From Mauremys mutica (Eukaryota > Chordata > Testudines > Geoemydidae), in the NCBI RefSeq assembly GCF_020497125.1, contig NC_059077.1:31881340-31945339 (forward strand): a DNA stretch of 64,000 nucleotides, given 5' to 3'. Within the stretch, counting starts at the first letter, position 1. Each line of letters starts with the position of its first letter. Positions 26,075-38,349 of this stretch are shown in pieces. The position numbers and the translations under genes were made by a program. Under the pieces are notes generated by a model that made no database searches, was not told the DNA's origin, and saw only the letters and a list, made by a program, of their open reading frames with translations.

Positions 26075-26917
26075 TGTCACAGACTCCCAGGACTCATGCT
26101 CTCTCTCGGCTCCGTACGGTCCCTGGGAGGAACCCCCTTCAGTGTCACAGCCTTTCTCGAGGGTTCACTCTCTCTCTGGGGGTTAAACCTTGTGCTTCAG
26201 CGCCTCCTGGATCCGCAGTTCCCTGAACCTTCAGCATGCATGTCTCCTGCTGTGGGTCCCCTCAGGGAGTCCCCTCGCTCTGGACCCCCAAGACCTTCAT
26301 ACCCAGAGGGAATAATGCAACCCCGATCTCTAGGCTGCAGTGACTCTCAGCCAGCGTAAAACAGAAGGGTTTATTGAACATCTGAACACAACACAGGAAG
26401 TTCTCAAAGCCCTTGGGCCTAGCAACCCTCAACACAGTTCATCTAGGTCTTTCGCCCATCCAGGTGGGCTCTGGTTGCTCTCTCTCTCTCTGCAGTCCAG
26501 AAGCCCCCTTCTTTCAGCTGACCATCCTATATCACCTCCCTGAACAGCCCCTCCTCTGTCCTTTGTCTTCGGTCCCAGATAAACAGGCCACCTGGGCCCT
26601 CTTTCTTCCATCCTTTGTTTCCCCACTGGCTGGAACCGTCTGGTCAGGTGACGGGGTACTCTCTCCTCAGCCCATTGTCCTCCCACTGACCTGAACCAGC
26701 TGACTTCCAAGCTGGGGTGGTCTTCCTGGTGACCAGTCACTAGGGTACCCAATCTCCAGGCTGTTATCCAGGGTCCCGACTGCTAGGCGAGGTCACCGCT
26801 GGTCCTATGCAACAACAAACCCCCTCTCCCACCACCTCATTAAACAAGCAACACACAGGGAAACCAAGTCTGTATGCAAACCATTGAAAAAATAAGAAAA
26901 CCCCTCGCTTTGTTACA
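26075..26917 (-). mobile_element. Solo LTR, 843 bp, with perfect 5-bp target-site duplication
   Basis: The ends are TGTCACA... and ...TGTTACA on the + strand, giving TG/CA inverted termini. The 5-bp duplication accac is exact at 26070-26074 and 26918-26922. The sequence is C- and T-rich and contrasts sharply with the flanking AT-rich intron. A polyadenylation hexamer on the minus strand (complement of tttatt, 26370-26375) orients the LTR opposite to NDUFS4. No retroviral coding sequence is attached. The 5-bp duplication fits several LTR classes, so class is not called. Confidence 0.85.
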
Positions 26918-27127
26918 ACCACATTCCATACATCTGACACATCTTTCTCAGTAGATCAGTTGCATATATGACAATATCTAGTAGGGAAAATGTAAGATTA
27001 CTATAGGTATTGCTGATCTACAAACATATGGCTGTAATGTCAGTAAGGCATTTTGATTATAATCCACAAGAAGAAAATTAAAAGTGCTTTATAACTACAC
27101 TGCAGCCTGAGGATGGAATTACTTTGA

Positions 27128-27527
27128 TCATAGAAATGTAGGACTGGAAGGGACCTTATTAGGTTGTCTAGTCTAGTTCAGTGCACTCGAGGCACGACTA
27201 AATATTATCTGGACCATCCCTGGCAGGTGTTTGGAGGTTTTTAAGAACAGGTTAGACAATGATGGAGATTCTGCAATCTCCCTAGGTAATTTGTTCCAGT
27301 GCTTAACTACCCTTGCAGTTAGGAACTTTTTCCTAATTTCTAACCTAAATCTCCCTTGCTGTAATTTAAGCCCCATTACTTCTTGTCTTGTCCTCAGTGG
27401 CAAAGGAGAACAATTTATCGCCCTCCTCTTTATAATGTCCTTGTACGTACTTGAAGACTGTCATCATCTCCCACCTCAGTCTTCTGTTCGCCAAACTAAA
27501 CAAATCCAGTTTTTTCAATCTTTCCTC
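27128..27527 (-). mobile_element. CR1 LINE, 3' half of a copy split by a fold-back element
   Basis: On the minus strand this encodes the CR1 ORF2 C-terminal region, including [20 protein letters not shown] and [13 protein letters not shown]. The LINE 3' end lies at the left (atagaaatgtaggactggaaggga). The LINE resumes at 28165 after the inserted element. Confidence 0.88.
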
Positions 27528-28164
27528 CAAGGTAGAACCCTACCAAATTCACAGTCATAGTATTTTTAAAATAATAAATTTCATGATTTCAAATATTTTA
27601 AATCTGAAATTTCATGGTGTTGTAATTATAGGGGTCCTGATCCAAAAGGGTGCTTGGGGGTGGGAAGGGGTTACAAGGTTACTGTAGAGTGTCACAATAT
27701 TGCCACCCTTACTTCTGCGCTGCTGCTGGTGGCTGTGCTCCCTTCAGTGCTGGGCAGCCGGAGAGCAGCGACTGCTGGGTGGGAGCCCAGCTCTGAAAGC
27801 AGTGTTGCCACCAGCAGTAGTGCAGAAGTATGGATGGCAATACCATACCATTACTTCTGCGCTGCTGCTGGCAGGGTGCTGCCTGCAGAGCTGGGCATCT
27901 AGCCAGCAGCCGCCACTCTCCGACCACCCAACTTTGAAGTCCGTGCCGAAATAAGGTTGGCAATACCATGACCTTCCTACGATAACTTTGTGACCCCCCC
28001 CCTTTAGGGTTGGGACCCCCAGTTTGAGAAACACTGGTGGTCTCCATGAAATCTGTATAGTATAGGGTAAAAGTACACAAAAGACAAGATTTCATGGGGG
28101 AGACCAGATTTCACAGTCCGTGATGCGTTTTTTTATCACGGCTGTGAATTTGGTAGGGCCTTAC
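27528..28164. mobile_element. Fold-back DNA element inserted in CR1
   Basis: The inverted termini are gtagaaccctaccaaattcacag at the left and ctgtgaatttggtagggcctta at the right. A second pair of inverted blocks (cttctgcgctgctgctgg against ccagcagtagtgcagaag) lies inside, with poly-C and poly-G tracts. It interrupts CR1 between cctc and tcatagg, which are contiguous in intact CR1. ctc is repeated on both sides. No coding capacity is visible. I recall this family as a turtle palindromic repeat and cannot assign its superfamily. Confidence 0.8.
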
Positions 28165-28440
28165 TCATAGGTCATGTTTTCTAGAACTTTAATCATTTTT
28201 GTTGCTCTTTCTCCAATTTGTCCACATCGCAAAGTGTGGTTTCCAGAAGTGGATACAGTACTCCAGTTGAGATCTTATCAGTGCTGAGTAGAGAGGAAAA
28301 ATTACATTTCGTATCTTGATTACAACACTCCTGCTAATACATTTCAGAATGATGTTCACTTTTTTTTTGCAACAGTATTACATTTTGACAGGCATTTAGT
28401 TTGTGATCCACTATAACCTTCAAGAAGTGATGATGCTCTA
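28165..28440 (-). mobile_element. CR1 LINE, continuation of the split copy
   Basis: tcataggtcatgttttctagaactttaatca and ccagttgagatcttatcagtgctgagtagag continue the CR1 ORF2 sequence broken at 27527. Confidence 0.85.
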
Positions 28441-28945
28441 ATACCCCTGTCATGATTATCACTTTCATTTCCTGTGTAGTCCAGATGTTAAGGTATTTTC
28501 AATGAATAACCAAAGCCAAAACAAAACAAAAAGTATATATAAAATAAACAAAGCTAAACAAAATCACGGGTGTTGCATCATATCCTGAATCTGTGGTCAA
28601 ACTCAGGGTCACCAGCACGGTTTAATTCCAAAGGCCTGGCGTTTTACCCAATAAGTTTACAGCAAGGGCATTCCATCTCTTCTCAACTGCTAGGATAAAT
28701 GGCAGTGAGAGAAGGGTTCTGAGACCCAGGGCTGTTACTGACAAGGTCTTTTAGCAATGGATCTCCCTCAAGTGATGCTTAAAACAATGTAACTGCAAAT
28801 ATAGACGGGACAACATAGTTTGAGCATCATTGCAGAAAGTATGATTAGTATTGCATAAATTAAAAAATTCCACTATTGCAACTTACAAGCTTCATTTGTA
28901 CTGTTGTACGCCTGTTTAGTGTGTCTGCCCCAAGCAGGCCTTGCA

Positions 28946-29031
28946 TTTCATAGATTCTAGGAAGTCGAGAGTTCATCGAGTCCAGTCCCCTGCCCTCATG
29001 GTAGGTCCAAATACTGTCTAGACCATTTGGC
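28946..29031 (-). mobile_element. CR1 LINE 3' fragment
   Basis: catttcatagattctagga, then gagttcatcgagtccagtcccctgccctcatgg and actgtctagacca form the complement of a CR1 3' end. Its left edge is the LINE 3' terminus. Confidence 0.75.
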
Positions 29032-29671
29032 ATACTACCATTGTATAGTGGGTACCTATTGCATAGTTTCCAGCAAAGCATAGTTCTGTGGAAGTAGCTG
29101 TCCACAGTTGAAGAGGTGCTGTACCAAAATTTTCATAAAGTTTTTTTAAATGGATAAGACTGGTTGACATCAGTATTGCATAAAATATTTTTAAACAAGA
29201 AAATCCATAATATTGCATACTTTATACCGTTAAAGAGAAAACTCATATAACTGTACATAAGTTACAGTAGCGCACAAAACAAGAAGTAAAAATACAGGAG
29301 ACATGGCAAGAGTCTCTTCTAGGTGGACCATAGGTGCTGCACAAGCTACAGGTGCTACACAAATGCCTTTTGTTATGGAGCACAGTGACCTGCTGCGGGA
29401 TACAGCAGTGCGAAGCCTGGCTTACAGTTGCAATTGTGCTGTGAACACTTTTTACATTTTTTTTCTTTTTTTGTACATAGACAGTGAGATGTGTTACAAG
29501 CATGACCAGCTGCTTGCAGTGGTGCTTGTAGTGACAAAATCCTGTATGTGGCTATGCTATTGACATTTCAGCAAGTATGCTGAAATGGCTTTGCCCTGTC
29601 TATATATGATCAGTTAAGCTGTTTTCTTGGAATCGGTTTAGAAGAACTTGTTACTGAAAACTGTCAACGAG

Positions 29672-30088
29672 TCAGTTTCCTTCTGTAGACAGGATTTCAG
29701 AGAACTGGCATTTGAAGTAATTGTACATGTAAGTGAACGGGAAGCCAGTGCAAAAATGTAAGCACTTACTCCAGTCAAGAGGTAGACAGTGGCATACCTC
29801 ACCTGCTGTGACTTTTAAGAGGTCTTCAGGTGTACAGCACTTTACAACAGTCCAGCCTTGAAATAACAGATGGATGACTACAACAAAGGGGAGTAATAGT
29901 GGCAACCTATTGGCCATCCATAGGTGGTAGTGATGGCCCGTAGTGATTTTTACTATATGAGAATCCAGAATTAATGATGGATCAATAGGATTCCTAGCAT
30001 GTGAGCCATTTTGGCATGCATATACTTTCAGTAACCAATTGTCGAAACCATCCCAGTCCACTTCTCTAGAAGCTTGCCCTACCAGCAA
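29672..30088 (-). CDS. Unrecognised open frame, 138 codons
   Basis: This is the longest open frame in intron 2 that is not low-complexity. The product begins MLVGQASREVDWDGFDNWLL and has a central hydrophobic patch (LPLLLPFVVVIHLLF) and several Cys residues. I do not recognise it. It has no promoter, exon partner or homologous neighbour that I can see, and it lies antisense inside NDUFS4. It may be a relic of a mobile element or a chance frame; a functional gene is unlikely. Confidence 0.2.
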   Translation of the reverse strand: MLVGQASREVDWDGFDNWLLKVYACQNGSHARNPIDPSLILDSHIVKITTGHHYHLWMANRLPLLLPFVVVIHLLFQGWTVVKCCTPEDLLKVTAGEVCHCLPLDWSKCLHFCTGFPFTYMYNYFKCQFSEILSTEGN

Positions 30089-31017
30089 GCATCATTTAGC
30101 CTTGTCAGCTTGTAACCAGTTTACCTTCATTCATTTCCCTGGCTTGGAAAGTCGTGAAACTATAATTTGGGTTTGATTAAAGAAGACGTAGTATGGAGTA
30201 TATTAAACAGTGGTGACACTGCAGCACAAAATAGAAATATGTACCCATATGTGGAAAATTATCATGAAAAGTTAAACTTTTTCAAATGTCTCATATTGTC
30301 TAGCGTGCTGTTGTATAAAGGACACAGCAATAAGAGTTTTAGCACACCCTTAAAAGTTTGGATCACTTTCCAGCAGATCCAAAAAAAAACCTAAAAAATG
30401 TGTGGTGGTATAACTTCTTGAAAACAAAGCATGAGTATACTGCAAAGTTAGAGGCAAATCAGTGTGATATCATTTCTGGAATTTGTCTTAGAAGCTATTG
30501 TGAATTGAAAGGAGAGACATTTGGCAAAATGCAGCTTTATTAAATATAGGCTTACTGTACTTTCAAGAAGAGGAAATCTTACTTAACTGGAAATTCTCTG
30601 AGCAATACTACAGCATTTTACAATAGGGATACTGTGGACATGCTGTATGTTGATTTTCAGAATGCTTTTAACGTAGATCGCTTGGGCAGCAGTTGAAACT
30701 GCTGCTAACTTTGTGCATTTTACAGTATCTGGATAAAAAAAAATTAAGGTAATCTTTTAGTCTTTTGTGCTTTCTCCTATACTGCCTCTAATCTGCAAAA
30801 CTACATCATTATCCACCTTTAAAATTCTCTTTTGTTGTGATACCTACCAAAACTTGACAACCATTAGGTCACTGGTTTGCTGAGACCGCTGGCTATCATA
30901 GTGACTGGTATTATCTCATTATTTTCTTGTACTCGTCATCTGTCTGTATTGCGTCATCTGTTGTCTCTTATCTTATACTTTAGTCCCTGCCCCAGAAATA
31001 TTACAGTCTGTCTTATT

Positions 31018-31095
31018 TTGTATTTGTACAGCGCCTAGCACAATAGGGCCTTGGTCCATGACAAGGGCTGCTTGGTGCTGCTATAGTATAATAAT
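31018..31095. repeat. L3/MIR-like ancient repeat fragment
   Basis: tttgtacagcgcctagcacaat followed by agggccttggtccatgacaaggg, inverted relative to 16026-16125. Confidence 0.6.
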
Positions 31096-31632
31096 TTAGA
31101 ATGGATCCACATCCACAGATTTAATTTTAATTTTAATTTTAAATTTAATTTTAAAATTATATATAGTTAATTAGGGTATGACCCTATGCTATTTCCAACA
31201 GCGAGATTAAGGGAATTGCTGCCTTAATTAAATAATTTGTGCTTTCATAGTATAAGCAACACTGTGCATGCAGAAGAAGCCTCGCGATTACCTGCAATTG
31301 GTTTCTTGTTATAAGATCTTTTCCTTAAAGCTTTACAGGGAAAAACTTATTAATAACTGAGTGCTGGTCTCTTTTCTCCAGCCAGTTTGTTGAGACCTGT
31401 TTTTTTTGTGTCCAGTAAAGTGAGGGTTCCAGAGATAAGAAAAGAAAGAAACTCCACTCACCAAAATGCAGTTTCAATCCACCTCACGGGTGCAGAGAGT
31501 TTTCCCTCTTTTTAACTCTTCCCTCCTCCAATCCCTTTCCAATCTTAGTCCTAAATGTCCCTCAGATGAATGTGTGCACACAATGCTGGGATCACATGAT
31601 CTGTATGACTCTAGTTCTGTATACAAACTAGG

Positions 31633-31634
<2 letters not shown>

Positions 31635-31670
<36 letters not shown>

Positions 31671-31697
31671 ATACACACACACACACACACACACACA
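31635..31697. repeat. (GT)n-(AC)n inverted dinucleotide repeat
   Basis: A GT run (31635-31667) is followed by a 5-nt spacer and an AC run (31673-31697). The two arms are complementary and can form a hairpin of up to about 25 bp. Confidence 0.97.
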
Positions 31698-32304
31698 TCT
31701 CCCTCCATAACCATGTCAGCATCATAAGTTTTCTTCCCTTTTCCTCCTCACACCTGTGGTGTAGAGTGCATGCCTCTGTCACATGAGCAGCATTTCAGAT
31801 CTGGCTATGTAAACTAATTGGAGATGAAAATTTGAGGTAATAAATGCAAAAAAGGGTAAACGTGCAACATAAAATAGGCAAAAGCCAGAAAATTGGGAAA
31901 CCGATCCGTTGCCTTTTTGTCAGATCAGTAGAAGTGCTGATTTTCACTTCCTTCTTTTCCTTCCCTCAAAGTACAAACAGTGAAAAACTGAGAGTCTGTC
32001 TTTGGACAATCAGATTTCATGACTTTTTTTATATTTACAAACATACAGTCTTATGGTTCTAAATTCTATCTTGATTAGGACAAACTTTTCACTAAATCTG
32101 GAGGGTGACTCACATTTTGATATTCTGCTTGCCTTGTGCATGGAACTCCCCCTGATATCAGTACAAGTTCATCATGTTCATCATATGTAAGTGCAGGCTG
32201 TCAGAATTGATCAATCCGATCTATTTCTTTCGTGCTAGCTGGACTGGTACAGTTATCCTGTGGAAGAGGAGGCAGAGCTAGAGATGTATACTATCCATTC
32301 TAGT

Positions 32305-32534
32305 TAGGGATGTAAAATGTTAACTGGTTAACCGATAAGCATGAGTCTTATTGGTAAGGTATTCCAATTAATGTCCACGGCAGGACTCTGCTGCCAACCC
32401 CTGGGATCCCGGCTGCCGGTCCCCACGCCCAGATCTCTGCGCACGGTGGCAGTGGAGCTTAATGTTTAAAGGTTTAACTGGTGCAATTTTAATAGTTTAA
32501 ATGTTTTTAAAAGTAAACACTATTAGCATCCCTA
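32305..32534. mobile_element. hAT-like MITE, 230 bp, with 8-bp target-site duplication
   Basis: TAGGGATG at the left end and CATCCCTA at the right end are inverted termini. They are flanked by attctagt (32297-32304) and attctagc (32535-32542), an 8-bp duplication with one change, as expected for hAT transposition. Internal ttaactggttaacc and aggtttaactggtg blocks are partial inverted repeats. It is non-coding. Confidence 0.75.
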
Positions 32535-32664
32535 ATTCTAGCTTCCTGCACAACTGGAGGTGCTACAAGTGAGGGTCATGGGCGAAACAGGGCCAAGGTA
32601 TAAACTACTGCTTGGTTTTTCAGTTCTTATTAGCAAATAGACCTGGCGGAAGCTACTTTAGCTT

Positions 32665-32853
32665 GTAGCCTGAACAATGTGGCTTCACTGAGGCTCCTGT
32701 GGCATGGGGCCCCAGGCAGTTGCCCTGTTTGCCACCCCCTGACACCGACCCTGGCTTTTATATGCAGAAAACAGTTATTGTGGCACAGCTGGGCCATGGA
32801 GTTGTTATAGCATGTTGTGGGGGCCTCAGAAAGAAAAAGATTGAGAACCCCTG
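32665..32853. mobile_element. hAT-type repeat fragment
   Basis: The right end gattgagaacccctg matches a CAGGGGTTCTCAA terminus. The body (ggcatggggccccaggcagt, gacaccgaccctggctttta) matches a repeat I recall from turtle genomes. The left boundary is not defined. Confidence 0.5.
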
Positions 32854-35800
32854 TCCTATTAGATTGATTGGCTCTACTGTTTGGGGGAGGATCTCCTCCC
32901 ATCCCCACTGCATCTAATCATTAGCTGACCAGACTATTTGAACCAGATCCTGGGCTCTGGAGTGAGCCTAAGTGAATAATTATTTGCTAGTGGACTAGAG
33001 AAGACGTTGACTATATAAAAAAAAAAAAAAAAAAGTTTAGTACAGTCAGTATTCTGTTGTTGTCCATTGTTGTTCTTAGGATAGTGTTTTTATTTGCATT
33101 CTGTTGCCTCTTGTTCTGGTGGTTGTCACTTTAACGTTGTAAAACCTGTAATGCAAAAGGTATTTCAAAATTGAACAATCTCCCCCCGAATGATTTTGAA
33201 ATTAGATGTATCCCTCCAATAAATTTGAAAATTAAGAAATGGAGGACAAAATGAAAATAAGATACATGCAAGTAAAAATGCATATGCAAAAAGTGAAGGT
33301 GGTAATTATAGTGAATATGCATTTGCATGGTTAACCTGAAGCCCACACACTTGGATACAGTTATTGTTTATGGTGACATTTTGGTGCCCAATAGATTTTG
33401 TGCTCTTAAGCAAAAGCTGTTAGTGCACACAAGCACAATTGCTTACTCAGTTAAAGGCTGACAATTTTTGCTATGTAGTATTAAAGAAAAAGAGCCTGAA
33501 TTTGATAGATTTGTCAAGCCATTAATATTATTTAAATATAATCTTTCATTGTTTGAGAGTTTTTTCTTCTGCAGAAAATATCAACCTGTTGTAAATGTAC
33601 GCTGGTGACACACTTGATCACCAGAACAAACATTTATTGCTAAAATAGTAATTTATATTAAAATGTTGTTTGGTTCTTTTTTGTTTGGTACAGTTGCTGC
33701 TAGAAATATCTTAAATACAGCACACATTTATGTTTACAGATCATCTAATATATTGATTGTTAGTTCATTGCATTTCGCTGCCTGGCAATTAAATCCCTCT
33801 TTAATTAGAATAACCTATCTCAGTTCAGCCTCTAGTGCTTGCTGCAACTTGCTTTTGTAAGTAATTACTGTTTGATTAAGCATGCAGTGGTGTTAGCAAG
33901 CTCAGTTGGCTGATAGTGATATATATGGAGCTTTCTGTAGAATGTCTGCAGGAAATAAGTTATTCACCAGCAGAGAGGAGAAGCTTTCTGTAGCTCTGAC
34001 AGTGCAAGTAAAGAAATTACTGAATCATCCTCTTTTGTAAAGAAGAAAAAATTGATGTGAACAAGCTTTGGGGAAAAAACAACAATAAATATTGTTACAT
34101 GAATGTATTGGTGTTTCTAGGATTAGGATAATTTTATTTCATTATGGAAAATACTTATAATGCTAAATTTGCAGAATTTTTAAAGTAGCCCCTAATTTAT
34201 TCAGAATTAATTTCTACTGAGCTATCTTGAAACAAATGTACCGTAGTTATGCTGATGGGTTACATTCTCATGTGCATGTTTTTGAGGAGAAGGTAGAGGA
34301 ATTGGTTTTCTTTCTGAGATCCTTTTCTTGTGGTGCATGGTAGCACTATCTCTGCTAGATTATTGGAAGGAGGAGTGTCTGAGATTGGGGTTATACAACC
34401 TTCTAACATCTCAAGTGTCTGTTTTGTCTGGACTTCCCTCATGCAGCATTCTTGTGCAAAAATTTCAAGGCTTTAGTCTGAAGCACTGGGTCAAAGGATA
34501 TGTCTCTTTGAGGGGGAGACAGGAGGGTTTTTGTTTTTGTTCACTGTGTAGTATTTCATTTTACATCAAAGAATACTGGTCTTCTAGAACCTGTGATGGT
34601 GGCAATTTAGTACAGCTTTTTAAAAGACATATACTAAATATGGCAACATTTTACAGTTAAGAGTTTTCATCTTGCAAATACTTGTTTTGGTTTTATAACT
34701 AAATATGCAAACAGTAATTTGACTATATTGTAAATAATTTAGCCAGCCATATAATTCATTCAAAAATGAATACTTATGACTCAGTTTTGTTTTAAAGAAT
34801 AATTGTGGCTATTTTCACAACTCCAAATACCAATGTGACTAGCCAATCCCTTTTCAGAATTGCTTTAAGTAAAGGCTCTGTCCATGTTGCTGTTGCTTGC
34901 CCTAATTTACTCTTAAGTATCTATTCCATTCAATATTTGTGTCATAAATACGAGGTAAAAGAACAACTCCAGGACAAACTGCTTCCTATACAGGAAAATC
35001 TTGCATAAGGAACAAGAAACTGTTTCCACTCATCATGTTTCCTTTTGAATCATTCTGTTGGGCTTGGATGGGAGGAGCATGATTTACCCCTCAGGAACAG
35101 ATTTAAGGGCCTGAAACCTGTAAATCCCCATCTCTCTTGGTGGCTCTGTGCTTCTGCATTAGTTCTGCCAGCTATCTCCACTTCCACAGTCAATGGGAGA
35201 ATGGCTATAGTTGCACCAGTATTTTTTGGCATCTTTTAGTTACTTTTGAACCACCCTCTCAGGGCTAGTTTCCCACAAAAGGGGCAACCTTATAATGTAT
35301 AATGAGGCTGGATGGATGTGGCAGAGAATATCAGTTTTTCAGCTCACAGGCTCTCGCTGTGAGGCTTACGCAGTGTCTGTCTTGGTAAGAATATGCTTCA
35401 GAGAAATTGCTCCTCCCCTTTTGTATGGTTAGTGCCTCTTTTTTTCACTCCATAAAGTAGAACAGAGCATGTGGCCCAGTGTCTCTACCTTTTTCATGAG
35501 AAAATAATCTTCACTGAAGCTGGAAAGAATTGTTACCCTTTTCTGTGACCGTTGGGTAAACAAGTGAGAGAGGGTATGCTACAAGTGATCTCCACTAAGT
35601 GCTGACAAAACATGTTGAATGTGGTTTCTGTCTCTCTTTAAGAGGATTAAAATTTGCCACTAATCATAAAAACTTGCAGGTATCTACTGTAAAGACGTGT
35701 ATGATATTACTGTTCTTGCATATGAGGAACTGTTCACTTTTCTTTGCAAACAGTTTAATAAATAATCTTTTATTCACATAAGTATGTATGCATATGTAAG

Positions 35801-37493
35801 TGATTTTTGCAGTATGGAATAGTTTTGTGCATCATTTGACATATTTTAAAATGTAGCAGTCTAGAGGTAATAAATCCTATAGGCAAAAACTTCTTTAGAT
35901 TATCTATAGATGTAAGGAATCTTCATTTTACATTACTTGTATACATTGTAACATTAAAATATTTCACTTGTAAATGACCAAAAAGTTGTTAATGCAACCA
36001 TATCTGTGTCTGACTGAAATTCACCTTCAAGCCCATTAATTCTGTCTTTCTCATAAGCTAGTAGCTGAATATTGCAGTACTAAAACAGAAATGTATTTTA
36101 ACATAATCATCTGTTTTTTCCCCAAACTCAACTTTTCATGTTTATAAATGAATTATGAATATACAATTGGTGTAAAACATATTCTTCTGTTTTTATTGTT
36201 CTTTACATAGCAATAGAAAATTAAAGGCAAAGATACTGTATATGACATGTCTAACTTCAATACCTGTTAACTTTTTAGACCTAGATTTTTCTCTGTTGCA
36301 TCACAAAAATTGCATGGAAACAAGATTTGTTTCTGTCAGCAACTTGAGAAGGATAAACTCTGAAAAACACAACTCTAACTAGACCTTAGCTTGACCATAA
36401 GGCAAACAAGGAATAATCAATAGGCTATATTAGTGCACAGTTTTAAAGAAATTGCAAAAAGTTTCCAATTGACTAATCTAAATTAAACAATCATACTGTA
36501 CATACAATAAGTTTGTTTTATTTTGCAAGATAGTATTCAACTATAGCTTTCATCAGTGATGGTTAAACATTGAAGCTTTGTTTCTTTATTTGTATGGAGA
36601 GAAACATGACTGTCAGAAAATAGAACCTTCTAAAACATGTTAAAAGCTTAAAAGTTCTATGCACTAATTAACAAAATACAGTGAAAGTTTAAACTGTTAA
36701 TAGCTGCAACATCCTTGATGCATAGAACTGCAGTATACCAACACTGTATAACCGTTCTCTATTTTGTACCCTTTTAACTAGGGTAACTGTGTCCATTTTT
36801 TTTCTTTACTACCTGCTGTATATGGAAATTGTGCACACTATTTGGAACTAGCTTTCAACATTTAAAAGCTATGCATATTATTGCATGGAAGAATTACATC
36901 TCACATTACAGTTGGGGACAACTTTTAACATTCTGAGGGGTTTCTTATAATTCCTAAAATTTAATAATGCCTCTTAAACAGAGGTACAAAATGCCTCCTT
37001 CAACATCACTGCAATTTGTAATATTTGATTTAGGATTTACTTCCATTCACTGTTCTCTCCCAAATTTTAAAACTGTTTTACACATTGTAGCCAGGACTTA
37101 CTACAGCAGTAGGAATTGCTTTCTTTATTGTGAGAGAAGCAAAGAATGAGGAGCACATGTGCCAATAAAAAAGGGTCTTGGTTTACATGGGAGTAAGGTC
37201 TTCTGGGAATTATACTTAATTGAAGTGAAACAGTAGTATTTGCTGTTATTGACAATATTGGTCTTTAAAGTTAAAAATATCCATTTTCACTTTTGTTCCT
37301 GCTAGCTCCTGTGGACTCGCTCAATGCACTACTTTTTGTTTAAATAAGACTTGTGCAAGGACCTGGATAGCTTATTGAATTAAATTCCAAGCCTTTGAGT
37401 TACGACTTTACACCTAGTTATGAGTTGTTCCACAATTGCATGAATCAAAGAGGTGATGATTTTAAAAGCATTTCATTATTGTGTAAATATAAT
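32854..37493. other. Long intron 2 stretch without recognisable features
   Basis: Apart from an A run (33019-33034), nothing stands out. Open frames are short and motif-free. Confidence 0.6.
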
Positions 37494-37665
37494 AGACTTT
37501 TAATAGACTTTAAGGTCAGAAGGGACCATTATGATCATCTAGTCTGACCTCCCCCTGCACAACACAGGCTACAGAATCTCACCCATCCACACCTGTATCA
37601 AACCTGTGTCTGAGCCATTGAAATCCTCAAATCATGGTTTAAAGACTTCAAGATGCAGAGAATCT
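37494..37665 (-). mobile_element. CR1 LINE 3' end
   Basis: The complement of the CR1 tail is clear: aatagactttaaggtcagaagggaccattatgatc, then atctagtctgacctcc. It is the same family as the insert at 2105-2492. The tandem aatagactttt/aatagacttt at the left edge is the repeated CR1 3' terminus. Confidence 0.85.
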
Positions 37666-38272
37666 TCTTTTTACCATATTCCACACTATATCATCTGACA
37701 TAAATTAGCATTAGAATTCTCTGATTTTTATAGGTTTCATCTATATAAAATGGAACTACTTTAACATGGTGCAGTATGATTTCTTAGAATCAGTATTTAG
37801 AAAAGACCATTTAAGGTCATCTGGTCCATATTTGGACCAATTTATACTGGTGGATGCCTGGGAATGGATGCAGAAAAGGAAATGCCATAGGGCTCACTAT
37901 TGTCCAAAGAGGAACAAAGTAAAGCAAAACCTGCTCAATTTGTCTTGCTTCTGATTTTATTTCCTATGAAGTAGTGACTTGATATGTTAATATAGGCATG
38001 ACATCTTAGTGATTTGTTTTTCAGGAGTTTTGTCTGACTGCTATTCTAGTCTCATGAGAGGGAGATCGTTTTTGTTTTTTTTTTAAAAAAAGGACATACT
38101 GTGTGTGTAACACCTGTAAACTTCAGTGGCCATTACATGAGCCAACAATCCTATTACACAAAGTGCTGCTGGACCTTTAATGGAAATAAGTGGTCGAGAC
38201 CTTAGTTTTGCATCTCATCTGAAAAATGGCATTTTAAGCTAGTGCCTGTGGGTTACTGGTTAGTAGTGTCAC

Positions 38273-38349
38273 TAAGGCCTGGTCTACACTGGCGGGGGGG
38301 GGGGGGGGTGTCGAACTAAGGTACGCAACTTCAGCTACGCGACTAGCCA
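38273..38349. mobile_element. Fragment of a turtle DNA-element repeat with poly-G
   Basis: aaggcctggtctacactggcg, a G run of about 15, and gtcgaactaaggtacgcaac. This matches one arm of a familiar turtle MITE; the second arm is missing. Confidence 0.5.

Noticed and set aside
26096..26752. Four overlapping frames of 67-107 codons on both strands
   Set aside because: All fall within the C/T-rich solo LTR and lack any retroviral or host domain.
27654..28095. Several overlapping 80-128 codon frames on both strands
   Set aside because: They lie in the palindromic fold-back element, which gives mirrored open frames without coding meaning.
31466..31786. Overlapping 100-codon frames with (CV)n and (TH)n runs on both strands
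   Set aside because: They are translations of the GT/AC microsatellite and its flanks.
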